A stretch of DNA of 64,000 nucleotides from Rhodoferax saidenbachensis (GTDB lineage Bacteria > Pseudomonadota > Gammaproteobacteria > Burkholderiales > Burkholderiaceae_C). This document shows positions 18,034 to 27,966 of the stretch, piece after piece. Each line of letters begins with the position of its first letter. The first letter of the stretch is position 1. The stretch spans positions 62,001 to 126,000 of the forward strand of contig NZ_CP019239.1 in NCBI RefSeq assembly GCF_001955715.1, written 5' to 3'. The notes beneath the pieces were generated by a model. The model was given only the letters and a program-made list of their open reading frames with translations. It did not search any database and was not told the origin of the DNA. The position numbers and the translations under genes are program-made.

Positions 18034-18861
18034 ATGAACTCCACTGTCGTGTCCAGCCCTGCCGCCACTTCCAGCACCGCCCCGCCACCGCGTCTTGCCG
18101 TGGAAGTGCGCAACGCCAGCGTGGTCTACCAGACGGCCGATTCGCCGGTGCATGCGCTCAGTGACATTGACCTGAACATTGGCGAAGGCGAATTTGTCTC
18201 GCTGATCGGCCCCTCGGGCTGCGGCAAGACCACGCTGATGCGGGTGATTGCCGACCTGGAAAAAATCAGCGCAGGCGAGGTACTCGTCAACGGCGTCACG
18301 CCGCACGATGCACGCCTGGCGCGGGCCTATGGTTATGTGTTCCAGGCCCCTGCGCTTTTTCCCTGGCGCAATGTGCTGGCCAATGTGACGCTGCCGCTGC
18401 AGATCCAAGGCAAAGGCAGGGCCGAGGCCAAAGCCACTGCACTGGAGCATCTGGCGCGTGTGGGCCTGACCGGTTTTGAAGGCAAGTACCCCTGGCAGCT
18501 CTCGGGCGGCATGCAGCAGCGTGTGTCGATTGCGCGCGCGCTGTCGTTCGAGCCCAAGATTCTGATGATGGACGAGCCCTTTGGCGCGCTCGACGAAATC
18601 ACGCGCGACCGGCTCAATGAACAGTTGCAAGAGCTCTGGCAGCGTGAGCGCCGCACCGTGGTGTTTGTCACCCACTCCATCGCCGAAGCGGTCTACCTCT
18701 CCACCAAGATCGTGGTCATGTCGCCGCGCCCGGGCCGCATCGTCAAGGTGATCGACTCGCCTTTGCCCAATGAGCGCCATCTGGGCCTGCGCGACACGCC
18801 TGCCTTCATGGAGCTGGCCCACGAAGTCCGCGAAGCCCTGGCGGATGGCCACCATGGCTGA
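18034..18861 (+). CDS. NMT1/ThiY-type ABC importer ATP-binding protein
   Basis: A 275-residue ATPase of the nitrate/sulfonate/taurine (NrtD/SsuB) group. Walker [11 protein letters not shown]-loop VFQAPALFPWRN, signature LSGGMQQR and Walker [15 protein letters not shown] are all present. The start at 18034 (MNSTVVSS) is preferred; an in-frame ATG at 17968 lies inside the palindrome. It opens an operon of ATPase, two permeases, binding protein and RutR-like regulator, pointing to uptake of a pyrimidine or related heterocycle (inference). Confidence 0.87.
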   Translation: MNSTVVSSPAATSSTAPPPRLAVEVRNASVVYQTADSPVHALSDIDLNIGEGEFVSLIGPSGCGKTTLMRVIADLEKISAGEVLVNGVTPHDARLARAYGYVFQAPALFPWRNVLANVTLPLQIQGKGRAEAKATALEHLARVGLTGFEGKYPWQLSGGMQQRVSIARALSFEPKILMMDEPFGALDEITRDRLNEQLQELWQRERRTVVFVTHSIAEAVYLSTKIVVMSPRPGRIVKVIDSPLPNERHLGLRDTPAFMELAHEVREALADGHHG

Positions 18862-19750
18862 AGTGAAAAAGAGTTTGCTGCAACGCGCCGCGCACGACTG
18901 GCTGCCAGTCGTTGTCGTGTTGCTGGCCGTTGTCATCGCCTGGTACGGGGCGGCCTGGGCGCTGAATGCGCCGGGCGCCATCGAGCGTGTGCTGGATGAA
19001 GAAGCTGGCTACACGCAGAGGGAGCTGTTTGAAGCCACCATGACCATGGAGCGCCCGCTGATGCCCGCGCCGCACCAGGTGGCCATGGATTTTTACGAGA
19101 GCCTGACCGAGTGGCCGGTGGACTCGCCACGCAACCTGATTTACCACGTCGTGGTCACGGGCCAGTCAACGCTGCTGGGCTTTGTCCTGGGCACGGCACT
19201 CGGCCTGCTGCTGTCGGTGCTGATCGTGCACAGCCGAACGCTGGACAAGGCGCTGTTGCCCTGGATCGTCGCTTCGCAAACCGTGCCCGTGCTGGCGATT
19301 GCGCCCATCGTGCTGGTGGTGCTGGGCAGTCTGGGGTTTTCGGGCACCGCGCCCAAGGCATTTATCGCCATGTATCTGTGCTTCTTTCCGGTCACCGTGG
19401 CCATGGTGCAGGGTCTGCGTTCGCCGCAGAAGATTGAGACCGAGATGATGCACACCTACGCCGCAAACCGCTGGCAGTCGCTGTGGTTGCTGCGCTTGCC
19501 GGCGGCCTTGCCCTTCCTCTTCCCTGCGCTGCGCGTCGGTGTGGCGGCGGGTCTGGTGGGGGCCATGGTGGCCGAGCTGCCCACCGGTGCGCAGGCCGGT
19601 CTGGGCGCGCGCCTGCTCACCGGTTCGTACTATGGCCAAACCACCCAAATCTGGTCCGCATTGGTCATGTCTGCCCTGCTGGGGCTGGCTTTGACCGGCA
19701 TCGTGGCGGGTGTGGAGCGGATGGTGCTGCGCAGCAGGGGGGCGAAATGA
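18854..19750 (+). CDS. NMT1-type ABC importer permease 1
   Basis: A 298-residue permease with an N-terminal helix (WLPVVVVLLAVVIAWYGAAWAL), a long periplasmic insertion (about 35-90) and a BPD_transp_1 core with the EAA-like loop (MMHTYAANRWQSLWLLRLP). The start overlaps the end of the ATPase gene; ATG 18845 is an equally placed alternative. It is unusual that the next gene is a second, dissimilar permease, so the channel is probably a heterodimer. Confidence 0.85.
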   Translation: MAEVKKSLLQRAAHDWLPVVVVLLAVVIAWYGAAWALNAPGAIERVLDEEAGYTQRELFEATMTMERPLMPAPHQVAMDFYESLTEWPVDSPRNLIYHVVVTGQSTLLGFVLGTALGLLLSVLIVHSRTLDKALLPWIVASQTVPVLAIAPIVLVVLGSLGFSGTAPKAFIAMYLCFFPVTVAMVQGLRSPQKIETEMMHTYAANRWQSLWLLRLPAALPFLFPALRVGVAAGLVGAMVAELPTGAQAGLGARLLTGSYYGQTTQIWSALVMSALLGLALTGIVAGVERMVLRSRGAK

Positions 19751-20640
19751 GCGAAACAGCCGCAATCGACGCAGTCGCTGGTGCGACGGGTGTTGCCCCA
19801 TGGTTCTGGCCTGGCCTGGTTCTCCTCGCCCTGGTGGCCGGTTACAGCGTGTACCGGATGGCGGCCGTCAACGGCAGCCGCTGGGTGGGCATGGCGACGG
19901 CGGCGCTGTTTGGCGTGTGGGTGGTGGTGTTCTGGGAAATCCTGGTGCGCGCACTCGATGTGCCGCGCGTGCTGCTGCCCGCACCCAGCCTGGTCATTGG
20001 CTCCCTGTTCGACAACGCGCCCAAACTGTGGGGCGACTTTGTGCAGACCGTGGGCAAGGCCGTGCTGATCGGTTGGGCGCTGGGCTGTGGCCTGGGGTTT
20101 GCCGTGGCGGTGGCGATTGACCGCATGCCCTTCTTGCAGCGCGGCCTGCTGCCCGTGGCGTCGCTGACCAGCGCGATCCCGCTGGTCGGTGTGGCGCCGA
20201 TTGCGGTGATGTGGTTTGGCTTTGAGTGGCCGTCCAAAGCCGCCGTGGTGGTGCTGATGACCTTCTTCCCCATGCTGGTGTCCACCCTGGCCGGTCTGCA
20301 GGCCGCGGGCAAGCTGGAGCGCGAGCTGATGTACAGCTATGCCGCCAGTTACCCGCGCACGTTGCTGGCGCTGCGTCTGCCTGCAGCGCTGCCGTTCATC
20401 TTTGGCGCGCTCAAGGTCAATGCCACGCTGGCGCTGATCGGGGCCATCGTGGCCGAATTTTTTGGCTCCCCCACCTCGGGGCTGGGCTTTCGCATTTCCA
20501 CCGAAGCGGCGCGCATGAACATGCCGCTGGTGTGGGCCGCCATTGTGGTGGCGGCCGTGACTGGTTCACTGGCCTACGCCCTGTTAGTTGCTTTGGAGCG
20601 CCGGGCGGCGTTCTGGCATCCCTCGGTGCGCGAAGGGTGA
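19747..20640 (+). CDS. NMT1-type ABC importer permease 2
   Basis: A 297-residue permease. Two N-terminal helices (WFWPGLVLLALVAGYSVYRM and ATAALFGVWVVVFWEILVRAL) precede the transport core with the EAA-like loop (ELMYSYAASYPRTLLALRLP). The start codon overlaps the stop of permease 1 (ATGA at 19747-19750), implying coupled translation. It probably forms the transmembrane channel together with permease 1. Confidence 0.85.
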   Translation: MSETAAIDAVAGATGVAPWFWPGLVLLALVAGYSVYRMAAVNGSRWVGMATAALFGVWVVVFWEILVRALDVPRVLLPAPSLVIGSLFDNAPKLWGDFVQTVGKAVLIGWALGCGLGFAVAVAIDRMPFLQRGLLPVASLTSAIPLVGVAPIAVMWFGFEWPSKAAVVVLMTFFPMLVSTLAGLQAAGKLERELMYSYAASYPRTLLALRLPAALPFIFGALKVNATLALIGAIVAEFFGSPTSGLGFRISTEAARMNMPLVWAAIVVAAVTGSLAYALLVALERRAAFWHPSVREG

Positions 20641-20688
20641 GCCCGCGCTGCTATGTGTATTTTCATTAACCCCTAGAAGGAGCTTTCC

Positions 20689-21693
20689 ATGATTCGTTCT
20701 TCCCAGTTCACCAAGGGCCTGTTGGCCTTGGCGATGGCTGCTGCCGGCTTTGGTGCTATGGCGGCTGACAAGGTCACCGTGCAGCTCAAGTGGGTGCCCC
20801 AGGCCCAGTTTGCCGGCTACTACATGGCTGCGGCCAAGGGCTTCTACAAGGATGCCGATCTGGACGTGACCATCAAGCCCGGTGGCCCCGACATTGCCCC
20901 TACACAGGTGATTGCCGGCAAGCAGGCCGACATCGTGGTGGACTGGATGCCCTCGGCCTTGGCCGCGCGTGAAGCGGGTGTGCCGCTGGTCAACGTGGCC
21001 CAGGTGTTCAACCAGTCCGGCCTGATGCTGACCTGCAAAAAGGCCAGCGGCGTGGCCAGCCCCAAAGACTTCAAGGGCAAGACCCTGGGCGTCTGGTTTG
21101 GCGGCAACGAATACCCCTTCCTCAACTGGATGAGCAAGCTCGGTCTGAAGACCGACTCCGACATCAAGATCCTCAAGCAGGGCTTCAACGTCGACCCACT
21201 GCTGCAAAACCAGGCCGCCTGTATTTCCACCATGATTTACAACGAGTACTGGCAAGTGGTGGACGCGGGCGTGAAGGAAAAAGACCTGGTCACTTTCTTC
21301 TATGAAAAAGAAGGCGTGGCCACGCTGGAAGATGGTCTGTATGTGCTCGAAGCCAACCTGAAAGACCCCGCCTTTGTTGCCAAGATGGGCAAGTTCCTGA
21401 AGGCCACGCTCAAGGGCTGGGACGCTGCCGTCAAAGACCCTGAAGCTGCTGCCAAAGCCGTCGTGGCCGCCGACACCTCCGGCAGCGCCAGCATGAAGGT
21501 GCAGAAGCGCCAGATGGAAAATGTGGCCAAGCTGATCACCAACGCCGGTACCAAGAAGATTGGTTACCTGGAACCTGCAGCCTACGAGCGCACCGTGAAG
21601 GTCCTGCTGGCCGGCGGCAGTGACCCCGTGATCAAGAAAGATCCGGGCAAGGCCGCGTATTCCCACGCCATCTGGGAAGCGGCGCAGAAGTAA
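20689..21693 (+). CDS. NMT1/ThiY-like substrate-binding protein
   Basis: A 334-residue periplasmic binding protein with signal peptide ending GFGAMAA and an NMT1 domain beginning VTVQLKWVPQAQFAGYYMAAAKGFY, the hallmark of ThiY/RibY-type proteins that bind pyrimidines, thiamine precursors or flavin-like ligands. An AAGGAG precedes the ATG. Its place between two permease genes and a RutR-like regulator supports a pyrimidine-type ligand, but riboflavin or a thiamine precursor cannot be excluded. Confidence 0.88.
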   Translation: MIRSSQFTKGLLALAMAAAGFGAMAADKVTVQLKWVPQAQFAGYYMAAAKGFYKDADLDVTIKPGGPDIAPTQVIAGKQADIVVDWMPSALAAREAGVPLVNVAQVFNQSGLMLTCKKASGVASPKDFKGKTLGVWFGGNEYPFLNWMSKLGLKTDSDIKILKQGFNVDPLLQNQAACISTMIYNEYWQVVDAGVKEKDLVTFFYEKEGVATLEDGLYVLEANLKDPAFVAKMGKFLKATLKGWDAAVKDPEAAAKAVVAADTSGSASMKVQKRQMENVAKLITNAGTKKIGYLEPAAYERTVKVLLAGGSDPVIKKDPGKAAYSHAIWEAAQK

Positions 21694-21709
21694 CTGAATA
21701 ATTGGCGAC

Positions 21710-22336
21710 ATGAACAAAGTTGCCGATGCTTCCAAGGGCCTCATTCGCCAGACGAATGAGGCCCTGATTCTTTCCGCGGCCGAAAAGGTGTTTGCGCGCG
21801 CCGGATTTGCCGGTGCCACCATGGCCGCGATTGCCGAGGGCAGCGGTCTGCCCAAGGCCAATCTGCATTACTACTTTGGCTCCAAGGACGTGCTGTACCG
21901 CGAGGTGTTGGCACGCATCCTCAATGACTGGCTGGTGCCGACCCATGGCATCACGCAGGACGCCGATCCGCGCGCGGCGCTGGAGCAGTACATTCGCGCG
22001 AAGATGGCGTTGTCCGCCCAGCGGCCCGATGGCTCCAAGGTGTTTGCCAACGAACTGCTGCACGGCGCCCCCGTGGTCAAGGCCCTGCTGGCCACCGAGC
22101 TGCGCCGCCTGATCCGCGAGAAGGCCGCCGTGGTGCAGGCCTGGGTGGAAGCCGGGCGCATGGCGCCGGTGGATGGCATACACCTGTTCTTCACCATCTG
22201 GGCGGCCACGCAAACCTATGCTGACTTTGACGTCCAGGTGGGCGCGGTGCTGGGGCGCGAGACGCTCACCGCCAAAGACCATGCGCGCGCGACCGAACAT
22301 GTGGTGTCGCTGATCCTTAGGGGTTGTGGCTTATAG
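21710..22336 (+). CDS. RutR-like TetR-family regulator
   Basis: A 208-residue TetR-family protein. The N-terminal HTH (ATMAAIAEGSGLPKANLHYYF) and a C-terminal domain of the YcdC/RutR type are visible; the segment GRMAPVDGIHLFFTIWAATQ closely resembles E. coli RutR, which senses uracil and thymine. It begins 16 bases after the binding-protein stop. It probably represses this operon through the palindrome at 17941-17972 (inference from the RutR-like half-sites). Confidence 0.87.
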   Translation: MNKVADASKGLIRQTNEALILSAAEKVFARAGFAGATMAAIAEGSGLPKANLHYYFGSKDVLYREVLARILNDWLVPTHGITQDADPRAALEQYIRAKMALSAQRPDGSKVFANELLHGAPVVKALLATELRRLIREKAAVVQAWVEAGRMAPVDGIHLFFTIWAATQTYADFDVQVGAVLGRETLTAKDHARATEHVVSLILRGCGL

Positions 22337-22390
22337 ATTAAGGCCGCATCCGGCGTCACAATCCGGGGACTTTGCATCCCCGGAGCTTTT

Positions 22391-23278
22391 TTGCAGTTAC
22401 CCCATCGCCGTCTGTTGCACACCTTGCTTGCCGCCTGTCTGGCTGGCCCCGCATGGTTGTGGGCCCAGCCTCAGGTGTTCACGCTGACGGCGCCGCAGAC
22501 GGGTAACACGAACCGCATTCCCTTCAACCAGGCGGTGCTGACGCTGGCATTGGAGAAGACGCGTGCGGCGGAGGGTGACTACCGCATCGCGTTCACGCCG
22601 CGCATGAACACCGCGCGTGCGCTGGAAGAGGCCAAGCGCAAAAACTACCCCAACCTGCTGGTGCTCACCACCTTCCAGAATGCGTTGCTGGACGCGGGGC
22701 TGGACTATGTGCGTTTCCCGGTGGATCTGGGGTTCACGGGTTATCGCATCTGTTTTGTCTCGCCCCAGGCGCGCGATGCAGTCGCCAAAGCCACCAGCCT
22801 GGAGCAGTTGCGCCAGTTCAGCGTGGGCCAGGGCATCGGCTGGGCAGATGTGGGGATCCTGCGCTACAACCAGTTCAAGGTGGTCGAGGTGCCGCTCAAG
22901 GACAGCCTGTTCCGCATGGTGGCGCTGGGCCGCGTGGACCTGTTTTGCCGTGGCATGGACGAACTGGAGCCCGAGTACGTGGCGAACAAGTCGTTGCCGG
23001 GTTTGGACTATGACCGCTCGTTTGCACTGTCGTACAAACTGCCGCGTTTTTTCCTGGGCCACCAGAGCAATGCGGATGCGCTCAAACGCGTCACCCGTGG
23101 GCTGTTGCTGGCCTACAAGGACGGGTCGCTCAAAACTTTGCACCTGCGCTACTTTGGCAGTGCGCTCCAATTTGCCAAGCTGCCCCAGCGGCGCCTGGTG
23201 AAGCTGGAGACCCCGAACATCGACCGCATCGATTTTGACTACCAGCGCTACTACCTGGACCCGTTTGCCAAGCCTTGA
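22391..23278 (+). CDS. Periplasmic solute-binding-type protein, orphan
   Basis: A 295-residue protein with a signal peptide (LLHTLLAACLAGPAWLWA) and a family-3-like binding domain (ALEKTRAAEGDYRIAF, LRQFSVGQGIGWADVGIL). The most plausible start is TTG 22391, because GGAG (22382-22385) stands at correct spacing and no ATG precedes the signal peptide. No transporter subunits accompany it. It could serve a sensory role or work with a distant transporter. It is convergent with the diguanylate cyclase. Confidence 0.68.
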   Translation: MQLPHRRLLHTLLAACLAGPAWLWAQPQVFTLTAPQTGNTNRIPFNQAVLTLALEKTRAAEGDYRIAFTPRMNTARALEEAKRKNYPNLLVLTTFQNALLDAGLDYVRFPVDLGFTGYRICFVSPQARDAVAKATSLEQLRQFSVGQGIGWADVGILRYNQFKVVEVPLKDSLFRMVALGRVDLFCRGMDELEPEYVANKSLPGLDYDRSFALSYKLPRFFLGHQSNADALKRVTRGLLLAYKDGSLKTLHLRYFGSALQFAKLPQRRLVKLETPNIDRIDFDYQRYYLDPFAKP

Positions 23279-23308
23279 CCACCGGATTGATGCATCAAAG
23301 TGGCCTCT

Positions 23309-23350
23309 AGCCCTCGTGGAATATGCGCAAACAGCTATGAAAACAGGAGC
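23309..23350 (-). repeat. 42-bp dispersed repeat, copy 3
   Basis: Minus-strand copy with core AGCTGTTTGCGCA and AGGGCT end. Its inner stem segment is the reverse complement of that in the copy at 58704, so the stem region appears inverted. It holds the stop codon of the diguanylate cyclase gene (23335-23337). Confidence 0.72.
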
Positions 23351-24504
23351 ATCTGAGGCTGCTGGGCGCGTTCCACCCGGTTGCGTCCGCCCTGTTTGGC
23401 GGCGTAACAGGCGCTGTCGATGCGGGTGTAGGTGGCGTCCGGCGTGCCGTCGCGGTGGGGCAGCACCTCGCCTACACCAAAGCTGGCTGTCATGGTGTGG
23501 ATCTGGCCTTCCAGCGTGCAGGGCGAGGTTTGCAGCAAGGCCCGGAATCCTTCGGCCATGGCGTGGGCCTCGTCGACCGTAGTGTCGGGCAGCAGCACCA
23601 CAAACTCTTCACCGCCCACCCGCGCCACAAAGTCGTTGGCACGGCGGAAGTAAGAACGCAACAGGCCTGCAATATGGCGAAGGCAGGCATCACCGGCCAG
23701 GTGGCCGCGGGTGTCGTTGATCAGTTTGAAGTGGTCGATATCCATCACGATCAGCGACAGGGACTCCTTGCGGCGGCTGTGCTGGTTCCAGGTAGCGGTG
23801 TAGACGGACTCGTAGGCGCGCCGGTTTGCCAGCAGGGTCAGTGCATCGGTGCGGGCCAACACGTCGTTATTGGCCTGGCTCACGATCAGCGCATGTTCCA
23901 GCCGGATCTGCGCCTCGTATTCCTTGCAGTAGTTGCGGCCCGACATGCCGGCCCATAGCCAGATGATCATGTAGGCGTAGACCAGGGTGCGCAACTCCGG
24001 CACCAGCGGCAGCCATACCAGTACAAACGGCGCCAGCAGCAACAGCAGCAGGTAGGCCTGCAGCCGCGCACTCACCGTGAACGCAATGCAGGCAGCCGCC
24101 GTGTAGACCCCGCCGGCCATGACCACCACCACAACAACCGTATTGGCCCAGCCCTGCTCCACCCCCATCAACGCGACCAGGGCAGACCACAGGCCGTAGC
24201 CGGTGTAGATCAGGGCCCATTGGCGGCGGTACCAACGGGTGAACTGCGCGTCGTCGGCAGACTTAGCGGGCAAACGGTTGCGCCAGCGCAGCCACCACAG
24301 CAGTGTGAACGCTGCCGCAGCAGCGCCCAACAGGAGGGACGTGAGCGGCGTGAACTGGCCGACCAGCCACAGGGCCACACAGGTTACGACGTAAAACGCC
24401 GGGCCCACCAGCGCGCGCCGGTACAGGTCCGAGCAGGTACGCCAGCGCCAGTACGCCGCATATTCAGGAACGGTCTCTCCTGGAGACCAGTAGATCAAAT
24501 CCAC
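23335..24504 (-). CDS. Membrane-bound diguanylate cyclase (GGDEF)
   Basis: A roughly 389-residue protein with about five or six membrane segments in the N-terminal half and a C-terminal GGDEF domain that makes cyclic di-GMP from two GTP. The active site reads RVGGEEFVVLLP and an inhibitory RxxD I-site (RAND) lies five residues before it, so product feedback is expected. The start is uncertain: the longest ORF begins at ATG 24621, overlapping the divergent small gene, whereas GTG 24504 (VDLIYWSPGE) gives a family-like N-terminus and is used here. Confidence 0.85.
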   Translation of the reverse strand: MDLIYWSPGETVPEYAAYWRWRTCSDLYRRALVGPAFYVVTCVALWLVGQFTPLTSLLLGAAAAAFTLLWWLRWRNRLPAKSADDAQFTRWYRRQWALIYTGYGLWSALVALMGVEQGWANTVVVVVVMAGGVYTAAACIAFTVSARLQAYLLLLLLAPFVLVWLPLVPELRTLVYAYMIIWLWAGMSGRNYCKEYEAQIRLEHALIVSQANNDVLARTDALTLLANRRAYESVYTATWNQHSRRKESLSLIVMDIDHFKLINDTRGHLAGDACLRHIAGLLRSYFRRANDFVARVGGEEFVVLLPDTTVDEAHAMAEGFRALLQTSPCTLEGQIHTMTASFGVGEVLPHRDGTPDATYTRIDSACYAAKQGGRNRVERAQQPQMLLFS

Positions 24505-24619
24505 GGAGCGGCTTCGGTGGTGCGGGAGTGCATTGCAATGAGGATAGGGGGAAGTGCATGGCCTGCCTATCCCCCATTCGGGTGATTTATCAGTGGCACA
24601 CGCGTTACCATTGCACCCC

Positions 24620-24760
24620 ATGAAAACTACCTACATTTTTGGCGCGATCCTGGCCTGCAGTGTTGCCGGAACCCTGATCGGCGCACGCGCCACCAAAACC
24701 GCTCTGCTGGTCGTGACCGGTGTGCTTTCCGGCTACGGCCTGTTCCGCATGTTGGGCTGA
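24620..24760 (+). CDS. Small hydrophobic protein (46 aa)
   Basis: A 46-residue protein with two hydrophobic stretches (YIFGAILACSVAGTLIGA and ALLVVTGVLSGYGLFRML), probably an inner-membrane peptide of unknown function. It begins with ATG and directly precedes the DUF3297 gene on the same strand with 17 bases between. No known family is recognised. Confidence 0.5.
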   Translation: MKTTYIFGAILACSVAGTLIGARATKTALLVVTGVLSGYGLFRMLG

Positions 24761-24777
24761 TAGACAACGAGATAACC

Positions 24778-25029
24778 ATGACCGACACCACCACACCCCG
24801 CCCCGAACTGCCCGACCATCTGTCTGCCGACCCGCGCAGCCCGCACCACATCGCTGCTGTGTTTGAACACGACATCGGCATCCGCTTCAACGACAAGGAA
24901 CGCTCGGACGTCGAGGAGTACTGCATCAGCGAAGGCTGGGTCAAGGTACCGGCGGGCAAGACCCTGGACCGCAAGGGCAAGCCGCTGTTGCTCAAACTCA
25001 AGGGCAAGGTTGAAGCGTTTTACCGCTGA
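24778..25029 (+). CDS. DUF3297 family protein
   Basis: An 83-residue soluble protein matching the DUF3297 family, with the typical sequence SPHHIAAVFEHDIGIRFN and the ending KGKPLLLKLKGKVEAFYR. The function is unknown; the family is widespread as a single-copy small protein in proteobacteria. A strong terminator follows 15 bases after the stop. Confidence 0.9.
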   Translation: MTDTTTPRPELPDHLSADPRSPHHIAAVFEHDIGIRFNDKERSDVEEYCISEGWVKVPAGKTLDRKGKPLLLKLKGKVEAFYR

Positions 25030-25044
25030 CCCTTCCCCCTCATA

Positions 25045-25074
25045 GAGAAAGGCCCGTAAGGGCCTTTCTCTTTA
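25045..25074. terminator. Bidirectional intrinsic terminator
   Basis: A perfect hairpin GAGAAAGGCCC-gtaa-GGGCCTTTCTC with a following TTTA. It separates the convergent DUF3297 and cysA genes and can serve both strands. Confidence 0.88.
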
Positions 25075-26169
25075 TGGTGCGACGAAGACCCGAGCCTTGC
25101 GCGGCGTGAGCACCACCACTTCGCCTTCTTGGAGTGCCAGAGCGGCAAATTCCTGGGCGCCGATTTGCGCTTCGATGATGTCGCCACTGCCGGCCGCCGC
25201 CGTGTCCTGTGGCAACAACTCCAGACGTGCAATGGGCCCCACCACAATGGCACGCACCAGCTTGGCAGGAATGCCGCGGGACTGGTCGGTGCCGGCTTTG
25301 TAGCGCTGCACATCCAGGTCGTGTGGGCGCACATAGGCGAAAGCCTTGGAGTCTTGCGTGGTGGCGTGTTCGGGCGTCGCCAGACGCACGCCGTATTGCG
25401 CTTCACCAATCAGCATTTCACCTTCGTGCGCACGGCCATGGAACAGATTCACATCGCCCAGGAAGCCGTAGACAAAGGGGCTGGCGGGGTGGTCCCACAC
25501 CTGCTGGGGCGAACCGATCTGTTCAACCTGTCCTGCATTCATGAGCACTACGCGATCGGCCACTTCGAGGGCTTCTTCCTGGTCGTGGGTCACAAAGATA
25601 CTGGTGACGTGCAGGTCGTCGTGCAGACGGCGCAACCAGCGGCGCAGCTCCTTGCGCACCTTGGCATCCAGCGCGCCAAAGGGTTCGTCCAGCAGCAGCA
25701 CCTTGGGCTCCACGGCCAGGGCGCGCGCCAATGCAATGCGCTGGCGCTGGCCACCGGAGAGTTGCGCGGGGTAGCGGTCCGACAGCCAGTCCAGTTGCAC
25801 CAGGCCCAGCAGCTCATGCACCTTCTGCTTGATGACCGTCTCGCTGGGGCGACTGGCGCGCGGCTTCATGCGCAGGCCAAAGGCCACGTTGTCAAACACG
25901 GTCATGTGCCGGAACAGCGCGTAATGCTGGAACACAAAACCCACATTGCGCTCACGCACATGCACGTCGGTGGTGTCTTCGCCGCTGAACAGGATGTTGC
26001 CCTGGTCGGCGGTTTCCAGTCCGGCGATGATGCGCAAAAGGGTGGTCTTGCCGCAGCCCGAAGGGCCCAGCAGGGCGACCAGTTCACCGGACTCGATGTC
26101 CAGGCTCACATCGCGCAGGGCCTTGAAGGTGCCGAAGTCTTTGTTGACGTTGCGGATTGCAATGCTCAT
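25072..26169 (-). CDS. cysA: Sulfate/thiosulfate ABC transporter ATP-binding protein CysA
   Basis: A 365-residue ATPase of the sulfate importer. Walker [11 protein letters not shown]-loop [10 protein letters not shown] (the RHMTVF form typical of CysA), LSGGQRQR and Walker [12 protein letters not shown] are present, followed by a TOBE-like C-terminal domain. The start at 26169 ([10 protein letters not shown]) agrees with CysA proteins; the longer frame overlaps cysW. It is last of the sbp-cysTWA run. Confidence 0.95.
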   Translation of the reverse strand: MSIAIRNVNKDFGTFKALRDVSLDIESGELVALLGPSGCGKTTLLRIIAGLETADQGNILFSGEDTTDVHVRERNVGFVFQHYALFRHMTVFDNVAFGLRMKPRASRPSETVIKQKVHELLGLVQLDWLSDRYPAQLSGGQRQRIALARALAVEPKVLLLDEPFGALDAKVRKELRRWLRRLHDDLHVTSIFVTHDQEEALEVADRVVLMNAGQVEQIGSPQQVWDHPASPFVYGFLGDVNLFHGRAHEGEMLIGEAQYGVRLATPEHATTQDSKAFAYVRPHDLDVQRYKAGTDQSRGIPAKLVRAIVVGPIARLELLPQDTAAAGSGDIIEAQIGAQEFAALALQEGEVVVLTPRKARVFVAP

Positions 26170-26194
26170 GGTGCTTTTCTCGAAATAGGGGCGC

Positions 26195-27082
26195 TTACGC
26201 CAGCGGGCGCTCGGGTGGGAGTTCGGCGGCGGCCTTCTGGTCGCGCTCAAACTGCCATTCCACAAAGGACTTGATGACCAGGGTGACCAGTGCCAGCAGG
26301 GCCAGCAGCGAAGCAATGGCAAACGCGGCGACCGACTGGTATTCGTTGTACAGAATTTCCACGTGCAGGGGCATGGTGTTGGTCTGGCCGCGGATGTGGC
26401 CCGACACGACCGACACCGCGCCAAACTCACCCATGGCGCGTGCGTTACACAAAATCACGCCGTAGATCAGGCCCCACTTGATGTTGGGCAGCGTGACGTG
26501 CCAGAAGGTCTGCCAGCCGGTGGCGCCCAGCACCTGCGCGGCCTGCTCTTCTTCGGTGCCTTGCGCCTGCATCAGCGGGATCAGCTCGCGCGCGATGAAG
26601 GGAAAAGTCACAAAGATGGTGGCCAACACAATGCCTGGCACGGCAAACACGATCTTGATGTCGTGCGCCTGCAGCCAGGGCCCCATCCAGCCGTGCGCGC
26701 CAAACAGCAGCACGTAGATCAGGCCTGCGACGACGGGAGACACCGAAAACGGCAGATCCACCAGCGTGGTGAGGAAGGCCTTGCCACGGAACTCGTATTT
26801 GGCAATGGCCCAGGCCGCGGCCACGCCAAACACCAGGTTCAGCGGCACCGCAATGGCGGCGGTAATGAGGGTCAGGCGGATGGCGCTCCAGGCGTCGGGT
26901 TCCTTGAAGGCTTCAAAGAACGCATCGGCGCCCTTGCGCAGCGCTTCGGTAAACACCGCTGCCAGTGGCAGCACCAGAAACAAAAAGATAAACGCCAGTG
27001 CGATGCCTATCAGCGTCCACTTGACCCAGGTCGGCTCGGTGGTGCCAGCCTTTGCGCGGCGGATGGTACGGGAGTTACTCAT
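26195..27082 (-). CDS. cysW: Sulfate ABC transporter permease CysW
   Basis: A 295-residue sulfate permease with an N-terminal helix ([21 protein letters not shown]) and the EAA region typical of CysW ([19 protein letters not shown]). The start at 27082 (MSNSRT) falls just after the cysT stop; the frame continues to 27112 but that part overlaps cysT. It forms the membrane channel with CysT. Confidence 0.94.
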   Translation of the reverse strand: MSNSRTIRRAKAGTTEPTWVKWTLIGIALAFIFLFLVLPLAAVFTEALRKGADAFFEAFKEPDAWSAIRLTLITAAIAVPLNLVFGVAAAWAIAKYEFRGKAFLTTLVDLPFSVSPVVAGLIYVLLFGAHGWMGPWLQAHDIKIVFAVPGIVLATIFVTFPFIARELIPLMQAQGTEEEQAAQVLGATGWQTFWHVTLPNIKWGLIYGVILCNARAMGEFGAVSVVSGHIRGQTNTMPLHVEILYNEYQSVAAFAIASLLALLALVTLVIKSFVEWQFERDQKAAAELPPERPLA

Positions 27083-27084
27083 GG

Positions 27085-27966
27085 TCAGGATCCCGAACGC
27101 TTGCGTTGCCAAGACTGCAGCCCATTGATGACCAGCAGCATGAAGAAGGAGGCCAGCAACATCACGGTAGCCACCGCAGTGGCGCCGGCGTAGTCGTACT
27201 GCTCCAGCTTGCCGATGATGATGAGGGGCGTGATTTCAGACAGCATGGGCATGTTGCCGGCGATAAAGATGACGGAGCCGTATTCACCCACGCCACGTGC
27301 AAACGCCATGGCAAAGCCGGTGAGCAGGGCAGGGCCGATGGTGGGGAAGATGACAAAGCGAAAGGTCTGCCAGCGCGTAGCACCCAGGCAGGTGGCGGCT
27401 TCTTCGAGTTCTTTCTCGGCGTCTTCCAGCACGGGCTGTACGGTGCGCACCACAAACGGCAGGCCAATGAAGATGAGGGCAATCACCACACCATTGCGGT
27501 TGAAGGCGAGCTGGATGCCGTAGGGCTCCAGCAGGCTGCCGATCCAGCCGTTGCTGGCGAGGAGGGCGGTGAGCGAAATGCCGGCCACGGCGGTGGGCAG
27601 CGCAAAGGGCAGGTCCACCAGCGCGTCGATGATCTTTTTGCCGGGGAACTGGTAGCGCACCAGCACCCACGCCACCAGCAGGCCAAACACGGCGTTGACA
27701 ACGGCCGCCAGGAACGAGGCGCCAAAGGTGAGCTGGTAAGACGCGATGACGCGCGGGCTGGATACCGCGGCGACAAACTGGTCCCAGGTCAGCGTGAAGG
27801 TTTTGAACACCAGTGCCGACAGGGGGATCAGCACGATCAGGCTCAGGTAAAACAGCGTGAACCCGAGCGTAAGCTTGAAGCCAGGCAACACCCGTTTGGC
27901 CGGGCGTTTGGCAACAGAAGGGGCAGCAGGGCTGTGCGGCCCCGCTGCCGAAACAGCAGCTGTCAT
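27085..27966 (-). CDS. cysT: Sulfate ABC transporter permease CysT
   Basis: A 293-residue CysT/CysU permease. The cytosolic proline/alanine-rich N-terminus is followed by [21 protein letters not shown] and the conserved [21 protein letters not shown] loop. It begins immediately next to the end of the binding-protein gene (27967) and leads into cysW two bases after its stop, consistent with one transcript. Confidence 0.95.
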   Translation of the reverse strand: MTAAVSAAGPHSPAAPSVAKRPAKRVLPGFKLTLGFTLFYLSLIVLIPLSALVFKTFTLTWDQFVAAVSSPRVIASYQLTFGASFLAAVVNAVFGLLVAWVLVRYQFPGKKIIDALVDLPFALPTAVAGISLTALLASNGWIGSLLEPYGIQLAFNRNGVVIALIFIGLPFVVRTVQPVLEDAEKELEEAATCLGATRWQTFRFVIFPTIGPALLTGFAMAFARGVGEYGSVIFIAGNMPMLSEITPLIIIGKLEQYDYAGATAVATVMLLASFFMLLVINGLQSWQRKRSGS

